The notes beneath the pieces were generated by a model. It made no database searches, had not been told where the DNA came from, and saw nothing but the letters and a program-made list of their open reading frames with translations. DNA of 48,741 bases from Methanobacterium sp. UBA375 (GTDB lineage Archaea > Methanobacteriota > Methanobacteria > Methanobacteriales > Methanobacteriaceae), in assembly GCA_002495625.1 (NCBI GenBank), contig DAGC01000011.1, positions 87,370 to 136,110 on the forward strand, written 5' to 3'. Below, one piece after another: positions 1 through 8,800 of this stretch; within the stretch, counting starts at the first letter, position 1, and each line of letters opens with the position of its first letter. The position numbers and the translations under genes were made by a program.

Positions 1-3000
1 TGGTGACTTTGATACTGGTAAATGCGCTTCCCGCTTTGATGTTCTCACTGAAAGTGATCACTATGGCTTTATTAGCTACGTTGATTACCTTGTTATTGGT
101 TGGGTTGGTGCCGGTTATTTTGGGTTTTACGAAGTCTACGGTGAATTTGCTGGTAAAAGCTGTGATCGCATTGCCGGCTGTGTCGGTGATGCTGCCGGTG
201 GGTAGAGTGATAGTATAGGTTAGACCGTTTATATAGTTCCCGTTACGGGTTAAGGTTAGTGTTTTGCCGTTTATTACTTTGTATAGTGGATTTACAGATA
301 CTCCGTCGGGGTTGGTGACTTTGATACTGCTAAACGCACTTCCTTCTTTGATATTCTCACTGAAAGTGATTATTATAACCTTATTGGCCACGTTGATTAC
401 CTTGTTGTTGGCCGGGTCTGTGCTGGTGATGGTGGGTACTACGGTGTCTATAGTGTAAGTTTCTGTCTGTACTGGTGAAGTGTTGCCGGATCCGTCCACT
501 GCAATGAATTTCAGGGTGGTTGCGTTTATGAGGATAGGTACGGTGTATAAGGTACTAGAGGTGGTGGGTGTGGTCCCGTCAAGGGTGTAGTAGATTCTAG
601 GGTGGGGGTCCCGGTCGTCGGTGGCAGTTAGAGTCACATTTTGTGGGGATTTATAAGATCCGCCTGCTGGACTGGCACTAACTGTTGGTATTATAGTGTC
701 GTTTCCAGTTAGAGTGGTTATCAGTATACTGCCAAAGACAACCATATTGTCCCCGCTTCCACTTACCATGAAACTCTGTAAGTCTGCAGTGTTAAGACCA
801 TTTATAAGAGCGCTGGTTACATCGTAGATTCTGAAACCAAGCTGTGAAGCTTTGCTGTAAGCTTTCCAGAAGCCAGTGTATTCTTCTCCGTTGAAGAAGA
901 ATTTGCTCTTACCTTCGTCACTTGCAGATGCCAGTATGGCAATGACCTGAGCATTTCCTACACCAGTCGTGTTCACATCGTTGAAGTGGGCGTGTGCGGT
1001 TCCTTCTTCGTCAGATACACTGCGGGCAGTTCCGCTGTAGAGCATGTCAGCTCCGTCGTTGATGTAAATCGTTTTATTGGTGGTGTTGGGGTCCTGGTAG
1101 ACCACTATCAGGTAGCTTCCATATAGTGCGGTGGTAGCACCGCTGATGGTTCCGTTGGTTAAAATTAGGGTGTTACCTGCCTTGTTGAAGAAGCTGGTCA
1201 CGTCGTAGACCAGGAGTCCTGATGGGTAGTTGCTGCTTCCATAGCCTTTGGTGTCGCTGTAGTGTGCCAGTGCAGTTAATATGTTACCGTTGAAACTGGC
1301 CACGAAATCGGGTGTTCCCAGGAGAGTGTTCCAAGTGTAACTTTGATACAACCTAGCGCTCACCACAGTAGCACCAGGGGGTATGGGTAGATCTGTGCTG
1401 GTCCAGGAAGCAGTGTAAGGATTAGCCCAGGAACCGCTACCTCGATAAGTAGCATTTCCATTACTGTAGATCACATCGTATTTACCATTGAAGGTCTGTT
1501 TGGTGTCTATGGAATCATGTTCATCATCATCGGTGTGTTGTTTACCCTTGTAACCGTTGTTGTACACCGTTAAGTTGACGTTCAGACTGTTGTTGCTGGT
1601 GTTGGTCTCTGGTATGTTTCTATCTGGGTTGGCGTTAGCGTCAACTGGTACGCTGCTACCTCCGGTGTGGCTGGCAGTGTCCGTCACGGTTACCGTTGTG
1701 CTGGCGCCTGCTTCCAGTGCAGGAACATTTGCAGTGTAGATGGTTCCATTAACATTCACATCCACGGTGGTGGCCAGGGAAGCCACGGTACCATTGTTTT
1801 TCACAGTCACCGAGATCACGTTAGGCTCATTGGCGAACATGAATTCACCAGCACCCACGTTGGAGTTGATGGCGGTTATAATCAAGTCAGGCCCTCCGTT
1901 AACAGTAATGTAGCCGGTTTTAACCTCTTCATCACTACCCGCACTGTTTGACGCGGTTAATTTAACAGTGTAAGTGCCAAATGTCTGGTAGGTCCACTCA
2001 GGGTTCTTGGCTGTGCTGTCAACGGTTCCGTCGTTGTTGAAATCCCAACTCCAACTAGTAGCGTTGGTGGACTGGTCGGTAAATTGCACGGTTAAAGGAG
2101 CATCACCAGATAATGGTGTTCCATTGAAATCAGCCACAGGAGGCTGGTCAGCGTATTCTATTACTAGGAACTGTTGTATGGCATCCATTCCTCCGCTGGT
2201 GGTTCCTTGTATACCTGCTTCATTGTTGGTGGCGAGGAAATTTAACACATCAACTACCGCTGCTGATGCGGTGCTGCTGTTCCCTTGCCAGATTAAACTG
2301 GCTATTAGATTGCCATTCCATAGGATATTTCCTTCATCGGGTCCCCCACTTCCTGCAAAGCTGTGTAGAGTAGCAGCACTCACGTTAGTGGTGTTGATGC
2401 CGTTGAAGATGGCATATGCTGTGGCTTCCTCCAGTGTGGTTGCGTAACTGGACGCAGATACTCCTAATTCGTCACATTCTTCGTTGATGTAGATTACTTT
2501 TCTACTCATGGTAGGGTCAGAGTAGATGACTGCCAGTGTGCTGGGGTACAGGGCGTTTATATTACCTTCACCAGGCAGTGTGACCAGTGTATTGTCCCCG
2601 TTTTTGATAAACAGATTGGTCACATCTACTGCAGGATAAAGTCCATACTCGTAGTCGGAGTAGGCGCCGAAGTTACTCCAGTCCAGGTAGGGTGTTCCCA
2701 GGTTTATGGTGTTTCCGTTGAAGGTGGTTATCAGGTTGGGATATCCACCAACAGTCTGATCCCAGTTGTAGGAGAAAAAGAGTAATGCTTTTTCTATTGT
2801 AGCACCATCTGGTATAGGTAGGTTGGCTGCAGTCCAGGTTTCAGTACGATCAGTCCAGCCCACACCTTTATAGAAAGTGGATGGCTGGGTGTAGTAGACG
2901 ATGTCACCACGTAGATCGAAGACGTGTTTGGTGGTGATGTCGCTCCCACCATCCCAGTACCGTTTTCCCTTATATCCATTGTATTTTAGGGGTTTGCCGG

Positions 3001-4636
3001 TACTGGCTTTGGTGTTATCGGCTTCGTTGGTCTCAAGGATAAGATTATCTGGATCTAATTTGGCAGTGTAGGTTACGGTTCCGCCTTCCAGATTCCTGAT
3101 GGTAGGATCTATCAAGTCGATGGTGGTCTGCGCTCCACCGGCTAAACTGGCTATGGTAGTAGTAGCTACAGGCACCGTGTCAGAGACGTCACTGGCGTAA
3201 ACATGAACCACGATGTTAGTGGCAGTGTCGGTTCCCTGGTTTCGGACGTTCATCACCCTTATGGCATTGGGCTCTCTGGCAAAGACCGCACTTGCAGGTA
3301 CTGTATTTACCACACCGCCAATGTTTAAGTTCACATTTGGATTTACAGTGATATAATTCGTTTTAATTTCCTCGTCACTTCCACCAGGACCAGTTACAGC
3401 TAGTTTCACAGTGTAGGTACCGGCTGTGTCGTAGGTCCAGCTGGGGTTCTGAGCGGTGCTGTCGGCGGTTCCGTCATTGTTGAAGTCCCAGTTCCAACCA
3501 GTAGCATCGGTGGACTGGTCAGTAAACTGCACGGCTAGTGGCCTTAAACCGGAAGTGACGTCACTGGTGAAGCCTGCTACCGGTGCGGGTGTATTTTCCA
3601 GTTCGGCGGTTAGTATGGCAAATGCAATTTTATAGTAACCTCCCAGTCCGGTTCCACCCTCGAAGTATCTGGTGAAACCTAAACTGGTATCACTGGAACC
3701 ATTCACTGAACTGGTGACATCCCAAGAGTCAGAACCGGAGTAAGAGGCCTGTACATCTGGAGTGGATCGGTCCAGTGTTTGATTGGTGAAACTTCCAGTT
3801 ATCACAGCAGGGTATACACTACCATCAAGGTCAAAGTCGTTGACAGCGCTTGGGAATCCGTAGTAGCCGTTGTTGCTGGACATGTGGATCACTTTAAGGT
3901 TAGCGGATTCCACGTCGCCTGTGATATTGTTCGTGGAGAAGTTGGTATTTCCCACGTACACTTCACCGAAATAGTCTTCCTGCTGGTAACTGGCGACGTC
4001 CTGGCCGTAATTTATCCAGTATTTTATCTGGTCAGAATCTCCATCATTATAAGCCGCTATGAGGCTTATGAGTTTTATCCGGCCGTCGAAAGATCCAGTG
4101 GTAAACACACGAACGGTGTTATTCTGCTGTATTAGACTGGTGACATCATACTTCATGAGATAATCACTGGTAACCCGGATGGTGTGATTGTTTATGATCT
4201 TGTATGGTTCACCTGTTCCTCCGCCCTGACCGGTGTTATCGTTTCCTCCATCGTAAATAAAGGTATAGGGTTGTTGTATGTCGTTACTATTTTCAAGGGT
4301 GTTTCCATTGAAGTTAACGTTGGCATTCACTTTATAGTTATTTTGCATATGACCACAGTATACCGCTACATAAAGGGTTGCATTCGTGACCTGAGCATTG
4401 GATGGTAGCGACTGGAAGTTGTAGGTTATATCAGCTGTTCCACCATTGTTGTTTCCAGTTCCGCCCGGACCGTCAAAACCATAGTAGGTGTCACTGTACA
4501 CCCCACCACTTACCGTTCCATTTTGAACCGTGGTTAGAGGCTGACCCCCTACATAGTCATCGGCGGATGCTGTTCCACACATGACCAGTGCAAAGATCAG
4601 GGTTAAAACCAGCATTACAGATGTTTTTGTATTCAT
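1..4636 (-). CDS. Large secreted surface protein with DUF3344-like, PKD, CARDB-like and Ig-like domains (3' end outside window)
   Basis: This frame is open from an ATG at 4636 to the left edge, about 1545 codons without a stop, so the C-terminus is missing. An SD (GGGGGTGA) lies 8 nt before the start. Residues 1-25 form a signal peptide ending near AsnThr-rich mature sequence after CysGlyThrAlaSerAla. Approximate order: DUF3344-like module 30-345, PKD 347-432 (core FTDQSTDATGWNWDFNNDG), CARDB-like 440-545, second DUF3344-like module 555-826, second PKD 829-912, second CARDB-like 919-1015, third DUF3344-like module 1026-1316, chitobiase-type beta-hexosaminidase C-terminal Ig-like domain 1319-1389 (YYTLDGTTPT), then at least two SbsA-type Ig-like repeats with the motif NNKVINVANK. 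Such proteins are known as cell-surface or adhesin-like proteins of methanogens. Its role here is inferred only from domains. Several long frames on the opposite strand are shadows. Confidence 0.9.
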   Translation of the reverse strand, partial: MNTKTSVMLVLTLIFALVMCGTASADDYVGGQPLTTVQNGTVSGGVYSDTYYGFDGPGGTGNNNGGTADITYNFQSLPSNAQVTNATLYVAVYCGHMQNNYKVNANVNFNGNTLENSNDIQQPYTFIYDGGNDNTGQGGGTGEPYKIINNHTIRVTSDYLMKYDVTSLIQQNNTVRVFTTGSFDGRIKLISLIAAYNDGDSDQIKYWINYGQDVASYQQEDYFGEVYVGNTNFSTNNITGDVESANLKVIHMSSNNGYYGFPSAVNDFDLDGSVYPAVITGSFTNQTLDRSTPDVQASYSGSDSWDVTSSVNGSSDTSLGFTRYFEGGTGLGGYYKIAFAILTAELENTPAPVAGFTSDVTSGLRPLAVQFTDQSTDATGWNWDFNNDGTADSTAQNPSWTYDTAGTYTVKLAVTGPGGSDEEIKTNYITVNPNVNLNIGGVVNTVPASAVFAREPNAIRVMNVRNQGTDTATNIVVHVYASDVSDTVPVATTTIASLAGGAQTTIDLIDPTIRNLEGGTVTYTAKLDPDNLILETNEADNTKASTGKPLKYNGYKGKRYWDGGSDITTKHVFDLRGDIVYYTQPSTFYKGVGWTDRTETWTAANLPIPDGATIEKALLFFSYNWDQTVGGYPNLITTFNGNTINLGTPYLDWSNFGAYSDYEYGLYPAVDVTNLFIKNGDNTLVTLPGEGNINALYPSTLAVIYSDPTMSRKVIYINEECDELGVSASSYATTLEEATAYAIFNGINTTNVSAATLHSFAGSGGPDEGNILWNGNLIASLIWQGNSSTASAAVVDVLNFLATNNEAGIQGTTSGGMDAIQQFLVIEYADQPPVADFNGTPLSGDAPLTVQFTDQSTNATSWSWDFNNDGTVDSTAKNPEWTYQTFGTYTVKLTASNSAGSDEEVKTGYITVNGGPDLIITAINSNVGAGEFMFANEPNVISVTVKNNGTVASLATTVDVNVNGTIYTANVPALEAGASTTVTVTDTASHTGGSSVPVDANANPDRNIPETNTSNNSLNVNLTVYNNGYKGKQHTDDDEHDSIDTKQTFNGKYDVIYSNGNATYRGSGSWANPYTASWTSTDLPIPPGATVVSARLYQSYTWNTLLGTPDFVASFNGNILTALAHYSDTKGYGSSNYPSGLLVYDVTSFFNKAGNTLILTNGTISGATTALYGSYLIVVYQDPNTTNKTIYINDGADMLYSGTARSVSDEEGTAHAHFNDVNTTGVGNAQVIAILASASDEGKSKFFFNGEEYTGFWKAYSKASQLGFRIYDVTSALINGLNTADLQSFMVSGSGDNMVVFGSILITTLTGNDTIIPTVSASPAGGSYKSPQNVTLTATDDRDPHPRIYYTLDGTTPTTSSTLYTVPILINATTLKFIAVDGSGNTSPVQTETYTIDTVVPTITSTDPANNKVINVANKVIIITFSENIKEGSAFSSIKVTNPDGVSVNPLYKVINGKTLTLTRNGNYINGLTYTITLPTGSITDTAGNAITAFTSKFTVDFVKPKITGTNPTNNKVINVANKAIVITFSENIKAGSAFTSIKVT

Positions 4637-4701
4637 GGCTTATTCACCCCCTATTGATTTAAATAGTTTCATTTATTAGTCTCCTTAATGTTTGTAGAAT
4701 A

Positions 4702-4722
4702 AAATCTCATGTTTTGAGATTT
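4702..4722. other. Hairpin in leader of surface-protein gene
   Basis: The arms AAATCTCA and TGAGATTT (8 bp) flank a 5-nt loop and are followed by a T-run on the plus strand. The hairpin lies 66 bases upstream of the surface-protein start. It could be a leader structure or a bidirectional terminator. Confidence 0.4.
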
Positions 4723-4783
4723 TTTATTGCATTATATAGGTTTTTTATTAGAATAAAGGCGTTGAATTTAAATAGAATAAAAG

Positions 4784-4816
4784 TTACAATTTTTCCATCT
4801 TTTTATTCCCACCTCC
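4784..4816 (-). other. Micro-ORF (MEKL stop) behind a strong Shine-Dalgarno site
   Basis: On the minus strand GGAGGT (4816-4811) is followed 12 nt later by ATG GAA AAA TTG TAA. It lies about 30-50 bases downstream of the TATA-like end of the element at 4878-4938. It may be an upstream reading frame in the surface-protein leader, or the decapitated start of a lost gene. There is no direct evidence for translation. Confidence 0.25.
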
Positions 4817-4818
4817 AA

Positions 4819-4840
4819 GTGGTTGGAAATACTCAACCAC
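4819..4840. other. Hairpin
   Basis: The arms GTGGTTG and CAACCAC (7 bp, 8-nt loop) are followed by a run of six T on the plus strand, as in a terminator. The hairpin lies near the predicted transcript start from the 4878-4938 element. Confidence 0.35.
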
Positions 4841-4877
4841 ATTTTTTAGTGATTGATGGCTAGTCCAATCTAATATA

Positions 4878-4938
4878 TAATACTTTTTAAAAGATTTTTA
4901 TTATTACTTTTAGGCTGCAGAACGATCATTTTGTAATA
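4878..4938 (-). promoter_or_regulatory. Promoter-like element, copy A (shared with 10104-10164)
   Basis: Three blocks are shared with copy B at identical spacing: TAATACTT at offset 0, TTTTTATTATTACTTTTAG at offset 17, and TTTTGTAATA at offset 51. Read on the minus strand the order is TATTACAAAA, then the 19-mer, then AAGTATTATATATTAG, which looks like a TATA box. The predicted transcript start is near 4850, giving a leader of about 210 nt for the surface-protein gene. Function is inferred from conservation and position. Confidence 0.55.
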
Positions 4939-5158
4939 CTGGGTATTGCTTTAGTATTATGATATGGTGAAATTTAGAAGAAATGTAATAATTTGAAGAT
5001 TGATGGTAAGGGGTTATTTCAAGCTAATTTGAAATGTAATAAATATTACTTAGGATATATTATTTATATTGGGGGAGTTTTAATAGCCCTATTGCAGGAT
5101 AAGGCATATTCTGTTCAATGACTATAATTGTTCAAATCATGTAATGGGTTGATGATAA

Positions 5159-5848
5159 ATGCATAATGGTAAAAATGAGAAGATATGGTTCCTGGGCCGC
5201 AGTTATCAGGAATACATTAAAATGTTCTCTTTAAAGGAAGAAGAATTGAAGGATATCCGTATTTTAGACTGTGCAGCGGGTGCAAGTTCATTCACCCCCC
5301 ACCTGCTTGATAAGGGCTATGATAGCACGGCTGTGGATCTTTTATATGGTAAAAGTGTGGAGGAAACTAAAGAACAGTGTGTAAATGATTTCCATACTCT
5401 TATGAAGATGCATGCTGGTTTAACCCATAAGGTGGACTGGAACTTTTTCCAGGACCCGGAAGACATGGTTCAGCAGCGTATAACAGTTTATGAAGAGTTT
5501 CTAGATAGCTATGCACAGTATAAAGATGAAAGGTACATTAAAGCTGCTCTTCCAGAATTGCCCTTTGGTTATAACAGTTTCGACTTGGTTTTATCCTCCC
5601 ATCTGCTTTTTATATATGAGGATCGGCTGGGTTATGATTTTCACCGGGACTCTATACTGGAGATGTTGAGGATTACTTCTTCTGAGGTTAGAATTTATCC
5701 TATTTTAAAGCTCCATGGTGAATCTGAATCATCATTTCTGCCCAGTTTAATGGATGAATTAAGCGATAAAGCAGATTTTAACATGGAAAAAGTAGACTAC
5801 CAGTTCCGCAGGGGTAGTGATGAAATGCTGAAGATTAATAAGAAATAG
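5159..5848 (+). CDS. Class I SAM-dependent methyltransferase-like protein
   Basis: The protein has 229 residues. Residues 33-60 carry the SAM-binding motif I of Rossmann-fold methyltransferases (ILDCAAGASSF) and the acidic residue ending strand 2 (TAVDLLYG). FDLVLSSHLLF near residue 142 fits the motif after strand 4, and the following segment (SILEMLRITSSEVRIYPI) fits the late-fold region. The substrate cannot be read from the sequence. The gene stands alone between two large minus-strand genes and converges with the CobN-like gene, whose stop lies 40 bases away. The ATG at 5159 follows GGGTTGATGATAA, a modest SD. No membrane segment or signal peptide is visible, so it is probably cytoplasmic. 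Confidence 0.8.
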   Translation: MHNGKNEKIWFLGRSYQEYIKMFSLKEEELKDIRILDCAAGASSFTPHLLDKGYDSTAVDLLYGKSVEETKEQCVNDFHTLMKMHAGLTHKVDWNFFQDPEDMVQQRITVYEEFLDSYAQYKDERYIKAALPELPFGYNSFDLVLSSHLLFIYEDRLGYDFHRDSILEMLRITSSEVRIYPILKLHGESESSFLPSLMDELSDKADFNMEKVDYQFRRGSDEMLKINKK

Positions 5849-5888
5849 CTTCTTGAGTATATTAAAAAAAGAAAAAAGGGGAAAATTT

Positions 5889-8800
5889 TTATCTTCTCAG
5901 GAATCCCAGTATGCTGGTTCTGAAGTATCCCACACCAATTAGTCCGACTATAAGCACAATACCCACTATTGCTGCTATGGGCATTGCAGCCTCTCCAGAC
6001 GAATTTTGCTGATTGGTTTCTGATATTTCATAGGCGTTTTCCTGATCTCCTTCTCCAACTGGCGTTGACGCTGCAGATACTTGCTGTTCTCCTGGATTAG
6101 TACTTGCACTCGATCCCTGTTGTTCTTGTTGGTTTGACTGTTCTGGCTGATTAGGATTAGCTGGATTTGAGGGGCTTTCTGGATTGGATGGATTTTCTGT
6201 ATCTGGATTTGGAGCAAATGAAGGGTTTTGTGTAGATTTATACATTTGTGCGTTAAATTGGGCTAAGATATCAGCATTTATATATTGGGTAGCCCATTCA
6301 ACCATTGCCAGGTTTGCACAACTGCAATCGCAGCATGAAGCACCATTTGCAGCTATCAAATTAGCCCAGCGATTAGCAATATCCTTCAAAGTAGCTTCAT
6401 CCACATCAATGTACCCTTTTTGAGCGCCTTTCAGGATAGTTCCATATATACTGATCATGGAGTATACACGGTTATCCGATGAAAGCCACTCGGAAACACC
6501 TATGTTGTTTTTATCATAGACATAAGTGTCTATGACATCTTGCCACATCGCTTGAGATACACTATTTGGGTCAGTTACTGTCCATCCCCAGAGATTTTCA
6601 ACTCCGGCACTCATCATAGCCGCACCATAGTAACCCTGATCCATCATACCCTGTATCCAGGTAGGATTCAGGTTACGTGACCTTAACTCCATACTCAGGA
6701 ACTGGTCTAATGATTCAACTTTAGCACCGGTAGGGTTTCTCAAATTGTTTAAGTAAACCATGGGCTCTTTTCCAGAAGCAGTTCTAACTGCCAGGATTAG
6801 ACCGCCCATATCTGAGAAGTATCCATCTCCATAGAGCACACCATAGTTATTTGAACTGATACTATGAGTTACCACATCCACGCCTTTGAGGTTCTGGTTG
6901 AAAATACTCTGTAAATCTACTCCCCAATCGGTCTGACTGTAGGCATATCCCCATCCTCTGATAAAGAGGTCTGCTATGTCACCTTCATCGTCCCATTTAT
7001 CCGTGTGGGATATGGGTACTGAAATAGAAGGACCATAACCTCCAGGGGCTGCTGAAAAGATTCGTGTCATGGAAAGTTGCTCTGCAGTTTCATGGTCATA
7101 ACCCTGAGCTAACAACCACTCATAAAGTGCTTGACTATTTTCTTTGACATAATTAGGGTATGCTGTGTCATTTGCTGATGCTGCTAGTCTAATTGCCTGA
7201 TCTAACAGGGCCATCTGGATAGGGAATGTGTCTCTGTATATTCCTGACGGAACAATTAAAACATCTATGCGAGGTCGGCCTAATTCTTCAGATGGGATTA
7301 ATGATAGTTTAGTCGGTCGGTTGTAGCTATCATAATCAACTTTAACTCCGAGAAGGGCCAATATTTCTGCTTCCATGACACCCAGATGTTTCATAGTCTC
7401 AGTTGCCCATAGGAAAACTGAAACTTTTCTGGGGTACTCACCAGTTTCCTTCAGATATTTATTGAGTAACTCGTTGGCCATGGTCACCCCGAGGTCTCGG
7501 GATGATTTTATTGGTATCTCCCTAGGGTCAAAGAAATACATGTTTCTACCGGATGGTAAGGCATCAGGTTTTCTGATGGGGTCTCCACCAGGTCCTGGGG
7601 TCACAAATTTACCTTCCAGAGCATTTAAAAGACTGGTAATTTCCTGATCACAGCTTTGAATGTTCTGAGCGTATACTTTAGCAGTGTTAAGGAAGTCAGT
7701 CAATTCCTGGTCAGTTTTCCCTAAAACAAGAGTCTGAGCTTCTTTTGGTGTTTTACCATTGATGACCACTTCTTTAATGAGCTGTTTGGCTTTATTCTCA
7801 GATATTGATTTGCTGTTAGTGTAATTTTTGAAGTCCAGTCCTAACATGGAATTCACCATGGATACCAGGTGATCTCCAGTTATGCTTTCACCGAGAACAT
7901 GTAAACCGTAAGGCATATATTCTGATTTTAACCTGGTTAAATAATCACGTAGTGTTATTTTAAATGTTTCAAATGCAGCTGCGCTTGATACAAGGTTTAA
8001 ATTCACGTTTAAATCTTTGTCCAGATTCAAAGCCTTACACTTTTTAATTATTGATTCCCTCTGTGTGGCTTTAACGGTTTCATCAACAGCCTGATCATAT
8101 AATGCTAAATCAGATTCTAATGTTGCTAAATCACCATATAAACCAGAAGCAATTATTGCAGGGGTGGAATAATCAATAATCACTGCATTAGCTCGTCTTT
8201 TTGCCTGGGTTGCTCCAGCAGTTCCATCAATTGTATATAGATAAATGTGTGGCATGTCCTGTATGAGGATTGCTGGCCAGTCTGTGGTTACTGAGAGTCC
8301 GTTCTGTTTTCCTGGCAAGTATTCGAAGCTTCCATAGGTTCCAAAGTGTATCAGTGCATCAGCATCGTATACCTTGTTCATCCACATGTAGAATGCAATA
8401 TATTGATGTGTTGGTGGTATCGCATCATCGGTGAACATGGCAGTGGTGCTCTGGTCTTTACTGCGCATGGGTTGTGGTGCTAGTAGGATATTTCCAAACT
8501 TCAACATGGGGATAACGATATATTTCTGACCATTTTTTTCATATACCATGATGTCGCCTGGTGGCTCTCCCCACATGTCTATTACAGCCTCGCGGTTAGC
8601 CTTTGGTAACGCATTGAACCACTGTAAATATTGGTTTAACGGTATAAGTTCCACTTTACCAGTGTTTACCATGATTTCTAGTTCACCAGGAGCCCATACT
8701 CCTACGTTTTTACCATAAAGTTGCATTTGAGCACGTAACTCATCAACTGTGGGTATAGGGCCAGTGTTGTATCCCTTGGCCTTTAAGGCTTTCAGGAAAT

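Larger units (their letters stand above)
4637..5158. other. AT-rich intergenic region with regulatory elements
   Basis: There is no gene in these 522 bases. They separate the divergent surface-protein gene and the methyltransferase gene. The stretch contains a promoter-like element at 4878-4938, two hairpins (4702-4722; 4819-4840), a micro-ORF with a strong ribosome site at 4784-4816, and otherwise AT-rich sequence. Confidence 0.7.

Noticed and set aside
2007..2447. Plus-strand reading frame of about 146 codons inside the surface-protein region
   Set aside because: The minus-strand frame is open over 4.6 kb with clear domains; this and similar plus-strand frames at 3-458, 1557-1951 and 3779-4584 are shadows with no family pattern.
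6184..6423. Plus-strand frame of 79 codons opposite the CobN-like linker
   Set aside because: It arises from the repetitive linker on the other strand and has no SD or family pattern.
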